The notes beneath the pieces are model-generated. The model was given only the letters and a program-made list of their open reading frames with translations, had not been told where the DNA came from and did not search any database. Positions 42,746 through 50,945 of a DNA stretch of 64,000 bases are shown piece after piece. This DNA is from Candidatus Gastranaerophilales bacterium (GTDB lineage: Bacteria; Cyanobacteriota; Vampirovibrionia; Gastranaerophilales; Gastranaerophilaceae): contig CAJOJE010000006.1 of NCBI GenBank assembly GCA_905234865.1, positions 31,964 to 95,963 on the forward strand, read 5' to 3'. The translations under genes and the position numbers were made by a program. How positions within the stretch are numbered: the stretch's first letter is position 1; each line of letters begins with the position of its first letter.

Positions 42746-44314
42746 CTATTCTTCCCTTTTTGAAATTAAGCCGTTGATTGAATTTACGTCAAACATGGTT
42801 TTGCTTACCATGAAAGTTTCCGCAATTAATAATGCGGTTGGAACTAAAGCTGCAATCGCAGAGAGGAATAAACCTTTTAAGTCGCCTCCTATTTCTTGTG
42901 AAAAATATGATAAGTTCATTGAAAATTCGATAAAAATAATACAAAGTCCTATGGTAAAAGAACGGCGCATTTCTTTATTCAGTTTTTCCATGCCTGAAAG
43001 TCCGTAAATATCAACCCCATGGTCTTGATAGTTGCTGAAACCGTCGTTTTTAAGAACGTTTGAAGCCTGCATTTTTTTATTTGTCGTAAATGCTCCCGCA
43101 AATGCAAAGAAAGCAAAGATAATCATAAACGTTGCAAGAACCAAAAATACGGGGCTGAATCTTAATCCTGAAATTCTAATCCACCCTGCAGCTTCGGGGA
43201 AGCACATTGCAAGAGTGTTTGATACGCCATAAGCCAGAAAAGGAGCCGTAATTAACCCTAAAATAAATTCTCCGCCCATTTTTAAATATAAGAAAAACAG
43301 TTTGTCTTGAAGCGATTTAATTTTTTGAGGCGTTAAATTGTTCGCATATCTTTCAATCCATTTTTGATATTCTTTTACGACATGCTCAAAATCTTCTCTG
43401 TATTCGTAAGTATTCAATTCTTGTTTTAATTTTGCATTTGAATATTTTAAAATTCCCGTCGAATAACCGAGCAAAACCGCACAAAGCGTAAAAAACACGG
43501 ACATTAAAAGCGCAAAAAACGTCATTGATTTTGGCGACATATAATAAAGAAGGTTTATAACGTAAATTGCTCCGAAAATAACAAGAGAAAATAATGTTAA
43601 AGCCTTTCCGCTCATATTTTCTTCTTCCTGTTTGGAAAGATAAACCCCTTGTTTTAAGGATAATCCTATTCCGTAGATTATGACGGAATAAATGAACAAT
43701 ATTTTTAAATTAACGGGCATTTGAATAATGCTTCCTGCATCTTTTAAGGATAACCCCGTTAAATAGTTTGAAACACCGAACGCAAGAATTAAAGAAGCCA
43801 AAAACAGTGCCGCATGTAAAGCGATACCGTTTTTTGAGTTCATTGAAATTTTATGCCTGTAATCACTGATATAATGAGAAACCTGTTTTATAATCGGTAT
43901 TCTTGCCGCTTCGATTTCCGCTTTTCTGTTTTCGATTTTTAATTTTAAATCGGCATTGACGTTTTTGCCGTATAAGCCTTCTATATCGGATGTTGTAATT
44001 TTTTCTTCCGCAACTTTATGGAGAGTTGTTTCTAAAACCTTGATAACAATATAATCATCCACTCCCCTTACCATAATTTTGCACATTTTATCAATCTCGA
44101 GTTTTGTCGGCAAAACTTGCCCTTTAAATAAGAAATTTTCGGAGTTAAATTGGTTTAAAACATAACATTTGCCCGTTTCTTTATCTAATTGCACCGTAAG
44201 GAAAAATTCAAATCCGAAATTAACTTGAAAATCTCCTCTTGCAGGCGATATTGTAACAAGGTCTTTATCAAAAGTTTGTTTTGTATTTTTGGTCAGTATT
44301 TCAAAAACAGACAT
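42746..44314 (-). CDS. Multi-spanning membrane protein with N-terminal cytosolic domain, unknown
   Basis: 522 residues. Residues about 1-110 form a beta-rich domain (DLVTISPARGDFQVNFGFEFFLTVQLDKETG...), followed by a helical linker and about nine to ten membrane helices in pairs: GIALHAALFLASLILAFGVSN, KILFIYSVIIYGIGLSL, LTLFSLVIFGAIYVINLLYY, MTFFALLMSVFFTLCAVLLG, then a coiled segment, FILGLITAPFLAYGVS, FSPVFLVLATFMIIFAFFAF, IGLCIIFIEFSMNLSY and GLFLSAIAALVPTALLI. No family recognised. Candidate core of the operon's machine. Confidence 0.72.
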   Translation of the reverse strand: MSVFEILTKNTKQTFDKDLVTISPARGDFQVNFGFEFFLTVQLDKETGKCYVLNQFNSENFLFKGQVLPTKLEIDKMCKIMVRGVDDYIVIKVLETTLHKVAEEKITTSDIEGLYGKNVNADLKLKIENRKAEIEAARIPIIKQVSHYISDYRHKISMNSKNGIALHAALFLASLILAFGVSNYLTGLSLKDAGSIIQMPVNLKILFIYSVIIYGIGLSLKQGVYLSKQEEENMSGKALTLFSLVIFGAIYVINLLYYMSPKSMTFFALLMSVFFTLCAVLLGYSTGILKYSNAKLKQELNTYEYREDFEHVVKEYQKWIERYANNLTPQKIKSLQDKLFFLYLKMGGEFILGLITAPFLAYGVSNTLAMCFPEAAGWIRISGLRFSPVFLVLATFMIIFAFFAFAGAFTTNKKMQASNVLKNDGFSNYQDHGVDIYGLSGMEKLNKEMRRSFTIGLCIIFIEFSMNLSYFSQEIGGDLKGLFLSAIAALVPTALLIAETFMVSKTMFDVNSINGLISKREE

Positions 44315-44323
44315 TTATTTCTC

Positions 44324-44992
44324 CTATCTTCCGATTGCATCTAAAAGTTTTCTTTGAGAATTGCTTATGGTTTGTTCATTTACAAGAATTAATTTTTTCT
44401 CTCCTAAAACGGGAGTAAGTTTTGTTTTCACTAAATCCAGTTTTTCGGGATGTGCGTAAGCAAAAAGCATTGAAATTTCGGGGATGTTTTCTTTAACATT
44501 TTGAATATTTTCGGGTAATAATTCCCAATCAATTTGTTTGTCGATTTTTCCTTCGTTTTCAAGGTCGCCGATTACGACAACGGAAGGAGTGTATCCTTCT
44601 TTTTTCATATTAACGGCATGTTCAAACGCTTTTTTTAATGCTTCTCCGTATGCGGTTCCGTATTCGTTCGTATTTAATTTGGTAAATTCGCCCAAAGTTT
44701 TATTTATGGTTGAAGTATCCGAAGGAGAGCCTTCATAAATTAAATAAGCACTTTCCGATACCCTTAAAATTTTAATCGTATCTTCGGGGTCTAAAATTGA
44801 ACAAATTGACTTTAAATATTTTAATTCGTCATTTAATTTTCCCTGATTGGAAGCCGATGAATCCACGACAAAAATCACCGAAGCGGGGTGAAAATCGTCG
44901 ACTTTTATATGTTTTAAGCCTGAATATAAAAGTTTTCCGATTATGCTTATCGCTAAAATTAAAATTCCTAAAATAATTAATCGTTTGTTCAT
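44324..44992 (-). CDS. Membrane-anchored VWA-domain protein
   Basis: 222 residues: N-terminal anchor (LIILGILILAISIIGKLLY), then a VWA fold. MIDAS pattern visible: VIFVVDSSASNQGKL (DxSxS, about 43-47), NEYGTAYGEAL (Thr) and VVVIGDLENEG (Asp). VWA proteins often act as metal-dependent adhesion or assembly factors with a membrane partner; here the partner would be one of the tightly linked genes. 7 nt after the upstream gene, 9 nt before the multi-TM gene. Confidence 0.75.
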   Translation of the reverse strand: MNKRLIILGILILAISIIGKLLYSGLKHIKVDDFHPASVIFVVDSSASNQGKLNDELKYLKSICSILDPEDTIKILRVSESAYLIYEGSPSDTSTINKTLGEFTKLNTNEYGTAYGEALKKAFEHAVNMKKEGYTPSVVVIGDLENEGKIDKQIDWELLPENIQNVKENIPEISMLFAYAHPEKLDLVKTKLTPVLGEKKLILVNEQTISNSQRKLLDAIGR

Positions 44993-44999
44993 TTTTACC

Positions 45000-46031
45000 C
45001 TAATAATTTAATATAACGTCAACATCTTTACTGAGTTCCGCTTCAATTTCCGTATATGCGGGAATTTCAACGTCAACCCCTCTTTCAAAAGCCCCTGATA
45101 TTGCACCCGTAACGGCTCCTGCTCCCGCACCTATAACCGCACCTTTCCAAAGAGCGCTTGAATCGCTCCCGAGCGCCATTGAAAGCGCACCGATTGCAAC
45201 TCCCGATAATGCACCGATTGCAGCCTGTTTTGCGGCAGTTTTCGTTGCTTTTATGGCTTTTCCGTCCCCGTCAACCACAAAATCAATGTCTTTTGTTGAA
45301 ATATTGTAGGTTTTGCCGTTCGGAGCGGTTAAAGTATCAAAAACAAACGTTACTCTGGCGCTTCTAACTCCTGCTTCGGCGGATTTTGCTTTTGTAATTC
45401 TTCCGTTTAAAATGCTTCCTTTTTCAGCCGCAACATAGCCGTTTACCATCCAATTTTCGGTTAAAACCCCCGTTACCTCATCCCCGACGGAAGCGGTTGC
45501 AGTATTAATCGGAGTTTGGATGTACAATTGAAGCGTTGTTCCTTTTCCCGCTTTTCCCGCAAATCCTGTCATAACGTCAGGGTTTTTCACCGTTTGGCGA
45601 TTTTGAAAAACGGGTGTTGAAGAAGTTTTTTCTTCTTCAAAAGTATAAACTTTCTTTGTTCCGTTTTTTGCATTTGTAAGCTGATTTCTAAAAACTTTAA
45701 AATAGTTGTTGTCCGTTATTTCGTCGTATTTAAAATTTTTAATAACCTGCCTGTTTATGCTTTTGCTTGAATTTGTCGAGTTGTAATAATAGTAAACGTT
45801 GTTTCCTTCTTTAGTTAAAAGAATATCAACGTATGTCGTATCTTTTTTTGCCGTTATCGGGTCCGTATTCGAAATTGAGTACCCTTTATTTCTTAAAACA
45901 TTCGTTGTCGTGTTTTGAACAATTGTTTTATCGGTATTGTACAGCTTGTAAATCGCTTCAAGAGAATATGCGGGCATGATTGTTATTGAAAACAATAAAA
46001 TACTTGTGAAAAATGAGTTTATCTTTTTCAT
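45000..46031 (-). CDS. Secreted protein with beta domain and glycine zipper
   Basis: 343 residues with a signal peptide (MKKINSFFTSILLFSITIMPAYS). Middle: GTTLQLYIQTPINTATASVG, DEVTGVLTENWMV, EKGSILNGRITKAKSAEAG, RVTFVFDTLTAPNGKTY, a string of features that recalls the beta-barrel of VirB10/TrbI-like proteins (a resemblance, not an assignment). C-terminal glycine zipper AAIGALSGVAIGALSMALG...GAVIGAGAGAVTGAISGAF could insert in a membrane. ATGA overlap with the preceding gene. Role in the operon unknown; an outer-membrane component is plausible. Confidence 0.72.
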   Translation of the reverse strand: MKKINSFFTSILLFSITIMPAYSLEAIYKLYNTDKTIVQNTTTNVLRNKGYSISNTDPITAKKDTTYVDILLTKEGNNVYYYYNSTNSSKSINRQVIKNFKYDEITDNNYFKVFRNQLTNAKNGTKKVYTFEEEKTSSTPVFQNRQTVKNPDVMTGFAGKAGKGTTLQLYIQTPINTATASVGDEVTGVLTENWMVNGYVAAEKGSILNGRITKAKSAEAGVRSARVTFVFDTLTAPNGKTYNISTKDIDFVVDGDGKAIKATKTAAKQAAIGALSGVAIGALSMALGSDSSALWKGAVIGAGAGAVTGAISGAFERGVDVEIPAYTEIEAELSKDVDVILNY

Positions 46032-46225
46032 TCATTCTCCTTTTGAATTTTATAATCCGTTACTTTTTTCGTTGTCGTCATTGAATTATCGGAATTAAAT
46101 TTAACTATATATTCAACCACGCTGAACTGAAAAGGCTTGTGCATTTCAGGCGAGATAAATATGAGAACTCCGGATATAACACATAAAAACGATATTAAAA
46201 TAATTAAAACGGTCGTATTTTTCAT
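46028..46225 (-). CDS. Small single-TM protein with PEMHKPF motif
   Basis: 65 residues from ATG 46225 (GGAAAG 6-7 nt upstream; a GTG at 46240 is also in frame). One membrane helix (TVLIILISFLCVISGVLIFI) followed directly by SPEMHKPFQFSVVEYIV and a short Thr/Lys-rich tail. Shares the TM-PEMHKPF module with the protein at 41879-42742. First gene of the six-gene operon. Confidence 0.7.
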   Translation of the reverse strand: MKNTTVLIILISFLCVISGVLIFISPEMHKPFQFSVVEYIVKFNSDNSMTTTKKVTDYKIQKENE

Positions 46226-46251
46226 TTTGTCTTTCCGCACTTACAAATGTG

Positions 46252-46260
46252 ATTATACCA
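46252..46260 (-). promoter_or_regulatory. Extended -10 promoter of the envelope operon
   Basis: On minus TGGTATAAT (46260-46252), with TTCAAA 16 bp upstream of the TATAAT as a weak -35. About 26 nt lie between the -10 and the ATG at 46225. Confidence 0.6.
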
Positions 46261-46287
46261 TGGAATGTTTTATTTTGAAAAACCGAT

Positions 46288-46316
46288 TTTACAAAGACTG
46301 TCGTATAATGTATAAT
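46288..46316 (+). promoter_or_regulatory. Promoter of trpEG
   Basis: TTTACA (46288-46293), 17 bp, TATAAT (46311-46316). The -10 lies in a triplicated 7-bp repeat (TATAATG, TATAATG, TATAACG, 46304 onward). No Trp-rich leader peptide was found. Confidence 0.6.
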
Positions 46317-46346
46317 GTATAACGATTATTTTAAAGAGAAAGTTCA

Positions 46347-47822
46347 ATGAAATTTAAGCCCGAATATAAAGAAGCACTCTCATACACAGGAAAATACAAA
46401 TCAATTCCCGTATCAACGGAAATTTTATCGGATGTTAAAACCCCCGTACAGGTTTTAAAACTGTTAAAAGAAACGGGACACCACTGTTTTTTATTGGAAA
46501 GTGCGGAAAAAAGCCAAAAATGGGGCAGGTATTCATTTTTGGGGTTTAATCCTTCTCTTGAAATTTCTGCCGTCAACGGAAAATTAACCGTAATTGATGA
46601 AAACGGCGAAAAAGAAGAATTTGAAACGAAAAACCCCGAAGAATACATAAGAAAAGTTATTGAAGATAATATATCTCCGGATTTTGATTATTTGCCGAGT
46701 TTTTCAGGCGGTCTTGTCGGATATTTTTCTTATGACTTTATTAAATACTCAGAACCCGAATTAAACCTCGATGCTCTTGATGTTGAAGGGTTTAAAGACC
46801 TTGATTTGATGTTTTTTGATAAGGTTATTGCGTTTGATAACGTAAAACAAAAAATTATTTTAATAGCAAACGTCAAAACGGATAATTTTGAGGAAAATTA
46901 TGAAAATGCCGTATTAACTTTATCCGAAATATCAAATTTAATAAAAAACAATTTTCCGAAAAAATCATATAAAGGAAAATTAACCTCGAAATTTAAACCC
47001 CTTTTCAATAAGGAAGAATTTTGCAAAATGGTCGAAAAAGCGAAAAACTATATTAAAGAGGGAGATATTTTTCAGGTTGTTTTGTCAAACAGGCTGGAAG
47101 CGGGGTATGAGGGAAGTTTATTGGATACATACCGTTATTTAAGAACAACAAACCCTTCTCCTTACATGTTTTATTTTTCTTCCGAAGATTTGGAAATTGC
47201 GGGAGCATCCCCCGAGACTCTCGTAAAATTAATAAACGGTGAGGTTTATACATTCCCTCTTGCAGGAACCCGCCCGAGGGGCAGAACCGAAAAAGAAGAT
47301 ATGCAGCTTGAAATTGAGTTAATTCAAGACAAAAAAGAACTTGCGGAACATAATATGCTTGTCGATTTAGGCAGGAACGATTTATCGAAGATTTCAAAGT
47401 TCGGTACGGTTGAAGTTGAAAAATATATGAGCGTTGAGAAATTTTCTCATGTTATGCATATAGGTTCAACCGTAAGGGGCGAAATTTTGGATAATAAAAA
47501 TGCAATAGATGCCATTTATGCGGTTTTACCCGCAGGAACGCTATCGGGCGCACCGAAAATTCGAGCTATGGAAATCATTAATTCTCTTGAAAACAATAAA
47601 AGAGGAATTTATGGCGGTGCAATAGGATATATCGACCTTAGGGGCAATCTTGATACCTGCATTGGTATTAGAATTGCTTACAAGAAAAATAATAAAGTTT
47701 TTGTAAGATCGGGTGCGGGAATAGTCTATGACAGCATTCCCGAAAACGAATATCAAGAAACTTTGAACAAGGCTCGTGCCGTAATTAATGCGCTTGAATT
47801 GTCGGAGAAAGAAGATTTATGA
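46347..47822 (+). CDS. trpE: Anthranilate synthase component I
   Basis: 491 residues. Chorismate-binding fold with the C-terminal signature: IKEGDIFQVVLSNRLE, ASPETLVKL, LAGTRPRGRTEKED, HNMLVDLGRNDLSK, AVLPAGTLSGAPKIRAMEII and GGAIGYIDLRGNLDTCI. N-terminal part LLESAEKSQKWGRYSFLG holds the tryptophan-binding LLES motif of feedback-inhibited TrpE, favouring TrpE over PabB. Overlaps trpG by 4 nt (ATGA). No other trp genes follow. Confidence 0.93.
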   Translation: MKFKPEYKEALSYTGKYKSIPVSTEILSDVKTPVQVLKLLKETGHHCFLLESAEKSQKWGRYSFLGFNPSLEISAVNGKLTVIDENGEKEEFETKNPEEYIRKVIEDNISPDFDYLPSFSGGLVGYFSYDFIKYSEPELNLDALDVEGFKDLDLMFFDKVIAFDNVKQKIILIANVKTDNFEENYENAVLTLSEISNLIKNNFPKKSYKGKLTSKFKPLFNKEEFCKMVEKAKNYIKEGDIFQVVLSNRLEAGYEGSLLDTYRYLRTTNPSPYMFYFSSEDLEIAGASPETLVKLINGEVYTFPLAGTRPRGRTEKEDMQLEIELIQDKKELAEHNMLVDLGRNDLSKISKFGTVEVEKYMSVEKFSHVMHIGSTVRGEILDNKNAIDAIYAVLPAGTLSGAPKIRAMEIINSLENNKRGIYGGAIGYIDLRGNLDTCIGIRIAYKKNNKVFVRSGAGIVYDSIPENEYQETLNKARAVINALELSEKEDL

Positions 47823-48382
47823 TTTTATTAATTGATAATTTTGACAGCTTTGTTTTCAATTTATATCAAATGATGGGGGAAATTAACCCCGATATTAAAG
47901 TTGTAAGAAATAACGAGCTTTCAATCGGTGATATTGAAAAATTAAACCCCGATAAAATCGTAATTTCTCCGGGGCCCGGTCGTCCTTCGAGCGCAGGTAA
48001 CATAATTGAAGTTATTAAAAACTTTGCTCCAAAAAAACCTATTTTGGGGGTGTGCTTAGGTCATCAGGCAATAGGAGAGGCATTTAACGGCAAAGTAACT
48101 TATGCAAAAAAAATTATGCATGGGAAACAATCCGAAATAAGGCTTTATACAGAATGTAAATTGTTTAAAAATCTCCCTCCCGAAATTGAAGTTGCAAGAT
48201 ATCATTCGCTTGCGGTTGATTCTAAGAATCTTCCCTCCGATTTAACGGTAATAGCTTGGAGCGATGATGATGAAATTATGGCTCTAAAACATAGAAAATT
48301 TGAAACCTACGGTGTACAGTTTCACCCTGAATCAATTCTCACTCCGCTCGGAAAACAAATTTTAGAGAATTTTTTACTTTAA
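47819..48382 (+). CDS. trpG: Anthranilate/aminodeoxychorismate synthase glutamine amidotransferase
   Basis: 187 residues, class-I amidotransferase. DNFDSFVFNLYQM at the N-terminus, nucleophile in GVCLGHQAIGEAF (Cys about 79) and His/Glu of GVQFHPESILTPLG. As the only such gene beside trpE it may also serve PabB (amphibolic TrpG/PabA). Confidence 0.94.
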   Translation: MILLIDNFDSFVFNLYQMMGEINPDIKVVRNNELSIGDIEKLNPDKIVISPGPGRPSSAGNIIEVIKNFAPKKPILGVCLGHQAIGEAFNGKVTYAKKIMHGKQSEIRLYTECKLFKNLPPEIEVARYHSLAVDSKNLPSDLTVIAWSDDDEIMALKHRKFETYGVQFHPESILTPLGKQILENFLL

Positions 48383-48483
48383 ATTGTTTTTTAAGTTTGC
48401 GCAAAAAATACGGTTTAATGTTTGAAGTCTTTATAAAACTTCATGAATTTATATTTTTATATTACCCGGCATATAATTATATA

Positions 48484-48897
48484 ATGGATAAGTTATCTAA
48501 AGAGCAAAGACGTAAAAATATGCAAGCTGTCAAAAATAAAGACAGCAAAATTGAAATTATGCTGAGGTCTGCTCTTTGGAGCAAAGGGTACAGATACAGG
48601 AAAAATTATTCTAAACTTGAAGGAAAACCCGATATTGTTTTAACAAAATATAAAACGGCAATATTTTGCGACAGTGAATTTTGGCATGGGCATAACTGGA
48701 AGGTTCGTAAAAACGATATAAAGTCTAATAAAGAATTTTGGATAAAAAAAATTGAAGGCAATATTAAAAGGGATAAAGCAGTTAATAAAATTCTAAAAGA
48801 ACAGGGCTGGAAAGTATTAAGATTTTGGGGTAAAGATATTCAAAAAAACTTGGATAAATGCATAAACGAAATTGAAAAAGAAGCAGGTATTTTATGA
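48484..48897 (+). CDS. vsr: Very short patch repair (Vsr-like) endonuclease
   Basis: 137 residues from ATG 48484 (MDKLSKEQRRKNMQAVKNKD). Vsr landmarks: LRSALWSKGYRYRKNY, GKPDIVLTKYKTAIFCDSEF (catalytic Asp), FWHGH, EFWIKKIEGN and GWKVLRFWG. The family nicks beside T:G mismatches created when 5-methylcytosine deaminates, so it usually travels with a cytosine methyltransferase, as here. The Cys residues that bind the structural zinc in E. coli Vsr are not at the matching positions (SEFWHGHNW). TATAAT ends 6 nt before the ATG and there is no Shine-Dalgarno. Overlaps the methyltransferase by 4 nt. Confidence 0.85.
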   Translation: MDKLSKEQRRKNMQAVKNKDSKIEIMLRSALWSKGYRYRKNYSKLEGKPDIVLTKYKTAIFCDSEFWHGHNWKVRKNDIKSNKEFWIKKIEGNIKRDKAVNKILKEQGWKVLRFWGKDIQKNLDKCINEIEKEAGIL

Positions 48898-49994
48898 GTA
48901 TTAATTTTGCCGAAAAAGACCCTAAAGAAAAAGATTTAAGCACCGGACAAATATTGTTGTTCAAAAGAACCGCAAATAATGAAAACATACCGTTTCCTGC
49001 TCAAAAGAATGCAAAATTTACTTTCATTGATTTATTTGCGGGAATTGGCGGAATGCGTATAGCTTTTCAAAATTTGGGCGGAAAGTGCGTATTTAGCTCT
49101 GAAATTGATAAACAGGCACAAAAGACCTATGCGATTAATTTTGGCGAAATTCCGGACGGTGATATTACAAAAATAAATGAAAATGAAATACCGAATCACG
49201 ATGTCTTGGTTGGTGGTTTTCCTTGCCAAGCATTTTCTATCGCAGGGAAAAGAGGCGGATTTAATGACACGAGAGGCACTTTATTTTTCGATGTTGCAAG
49301 AATAATTAAAGCAAAACGACCGAAAGCATTTTTCTTGGAAAATGTAAAAGGACTGACAAACCATAGAGGCGGTAAAACCCTTGCAACCATATTAAATGTA
49401 TTAAGAAATGATTTAGGATACATAGTTCCCGAACCGCAAATTATGAATGCAAAGAATTTTGGCGTTCCGCAAAACAGAGAAAGAATTTTTATAGTCGGGT
49501 TCAGACCCGATTTAAAAGTAAAAGAAGATGATTTTTCATATCCCGAGCCGACTGATACAACAAAAACCATAAGAGATATTATGGAAGAAAAACCTGTTTC
49601 CGCAAAATATTATTTATCAACAACATATCTTGAATGCTTAGAAAAGCATAAAGCAAGAAATGAAGCTAAAGGTAACGGCTTCGGTTATGAAATAAAAGAT
49701 TTGGATGGAATATCAAATGCCATTGTAACGGGCGGTATGGGAAGAGAAAGAAATCTCATAGTTGATAAAAGACTAAAAGATTTTACTCCCGTTACTCATA
49801 TTAAAGGGGAAGTCAACAGAGAGGGAATTCGCAGAATGACTCCTCGAGAATGGGCACGTTTGCAAGGTTTCCCTGATAATTTCAAAATAGAAGTTGCAGA
49901 TGTAAGCGCATATAAACAATTCGGAAATTCTGTCGCAATTCCTGCAATTCAAGCTACCGCAAAGAATTTAATTGAAAAAATCATTGAGGAATAA
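48894..49994 (+). CDS. C5-cytosine DNA methyltransferase (HpaII-system type)
   Basis: 366 residues. Motif I FIDLFAGIGGMRIAF, motif IV GGFPCQAFSIAGKRGGF (catalytic Cys), motif VI FLENVKGL, motif VIII QNRERIFIVG, a target-recognition region about 235-310, motif IX RRMTPREWARLQGFPD and motif X QFGNSVAIPA. All catalytic motifs are intact, so it should be active. The neighbouring HpaII-family endonuclease predicts recognition of CCGG; this is from the partner, not read from the recognition domain. The roughly 45-residue N-terminal extension is unremarkable. Confidence 0.92.
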   Translation: MSINFAEKDPKEKDLSTGQILLFKRTANNENIPFPAQKNAKFTFIDLFAGIGGMRIAFQNLGGKCVFSSEIDKQAQKTYAINFGEIPDGDITKINENEIPNHDVLVGGFPCQAFSIAGKRGGFNDTRGTLFFDVARIIKAKRPKAFFLENVKGLTNHRGGKTLATILNVLRNDLGYIVPEPQIMNAKNFGVPQNRERIFIVGFRPDLKVKEDDFSYPEPTDTTKTIRDIMEEKPVSAKYYLSTTYLECLEKHKARNEAKGNGFGYEIKDLDGISNAIVTGGMGRERNLIVDKRLKDFTPVTHIKGEVNREGIRRMTPREWARLQGFPDNFKIEVADVSAYKQFGNSVAIPAIQATAKNLIEKIIEE

Positions 49995-49995
49995 T

Positions 49996-50945
49996 ATGAT
50001 TACACAAAATAAAGGGGAATGGAGTGAACTGTATGTATTTCTCAAATTATTGGGAGATGGCGTTCTTTATGCTGCAGATGCGGATTTAAATAAAATCGAA
50101 GATTTATATTACCCCTTGATTGAAATTTTAAGAAAGGAAAACGAACAAATAAAACATTATGTAAAAGATTCTCCGAATATTGAAGTAAAAGATGATACGG
50201 GCAATATTATACTAAAACTTCCGATGTTGGAATTTGAAACAAAAGCAAAAATTTTATTGGATGCTATTAAAAAATCTGACAGTACGTTTGCCGTTCCTGA
50301 AATAGAAGATTTTATGAACATTATCAAATGTACCAAAGTAAAGGCAGATTCTTTGGATAAAAGTGATATTTCTTTGGTACTGCATGATTGTAAAACGTTA
50401 AGAGAAGAATTATTCGGGTTCAGTATAAAATCAAGATTGGGCAGTGCTTCGACATTGTTAAACCCCGGCAAAACCACAAATTTTATTTATGAAATAGCAG
50501 GGGCTTTGTCGGAAGAACAAATCAACGAAGTCAATAAAACGGATACTCGGGCAAAACTCAGGGACAGATTATTAAAAATTAAAGATTGTGGTTGTAAATT
50601 AAATTTTGTTGATATGGAAAATGAAATCTTCAAAAATTAAATACAAACATGCCGCATCTTTATTATGAACATAAAATGAAAAACTTTCTGACTGATATTG
50701 CTCTCAAAATGACCCCCTCAACACCATGGACATGAGATTTCCAAGCAACGGGCGGTTATATTATCGTGCAAGAAAACGGCGAAGTTTTGTGCTATCACCT
50801 GTATAATCATAATGAATTTCAAGAATATTTATTTAAAAATACACGTTTTGATACGCCGAGTGCTTCTCGTTACGGGTTTGGAAGTATATATCAAAAAAAC
50901 GGTAAAAAATATATTAAGCTCAATATACAGATAAGATTCATATAA
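49996..50945 (+). pseudogene. HpaII-type restriction endonuclease, broken
   Basis: The 5' part (ATG 49996, GAGGA upstream) encodes 214 residues of the HpaII family (NKGEWSELYVFLKLLGDGV, FSIKSRLGSASTLLNPGKTTNF) and stops at 50638-50640 after MENEIFKN. The remaining sequence to 50945 carries the family's C-terminus in another frame: MKNFLTDIALKMTPSTPW (50676 onward), an in-frame TGA at 50733, then ATGGYIIVQENGEVLCYHLY through KYIKLNIQIRFI to TAA at 50943. Total coding is well short of the usual roughly 350 residues, so there has been an internal deletion and frame change plus a nonsense codon. The enzyme is almost certainly inactive; the methyltransferase and vsr remain intact. Confidence 0.85.

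Noticed and set aside
46241..46346. Possible trp leader/attenuator before trpE
   Set aside because: No short frame with Trp codons and no terminator hairpin; only a good promoter.
50641..50945. Considered as a 300-nt non-coding region or a separate small gene
   Set aside because: Its translation matches the C-terminal part of the HpaII endonuclease family in a shifted frame with a stop, so it is assigned to the pseudogene.
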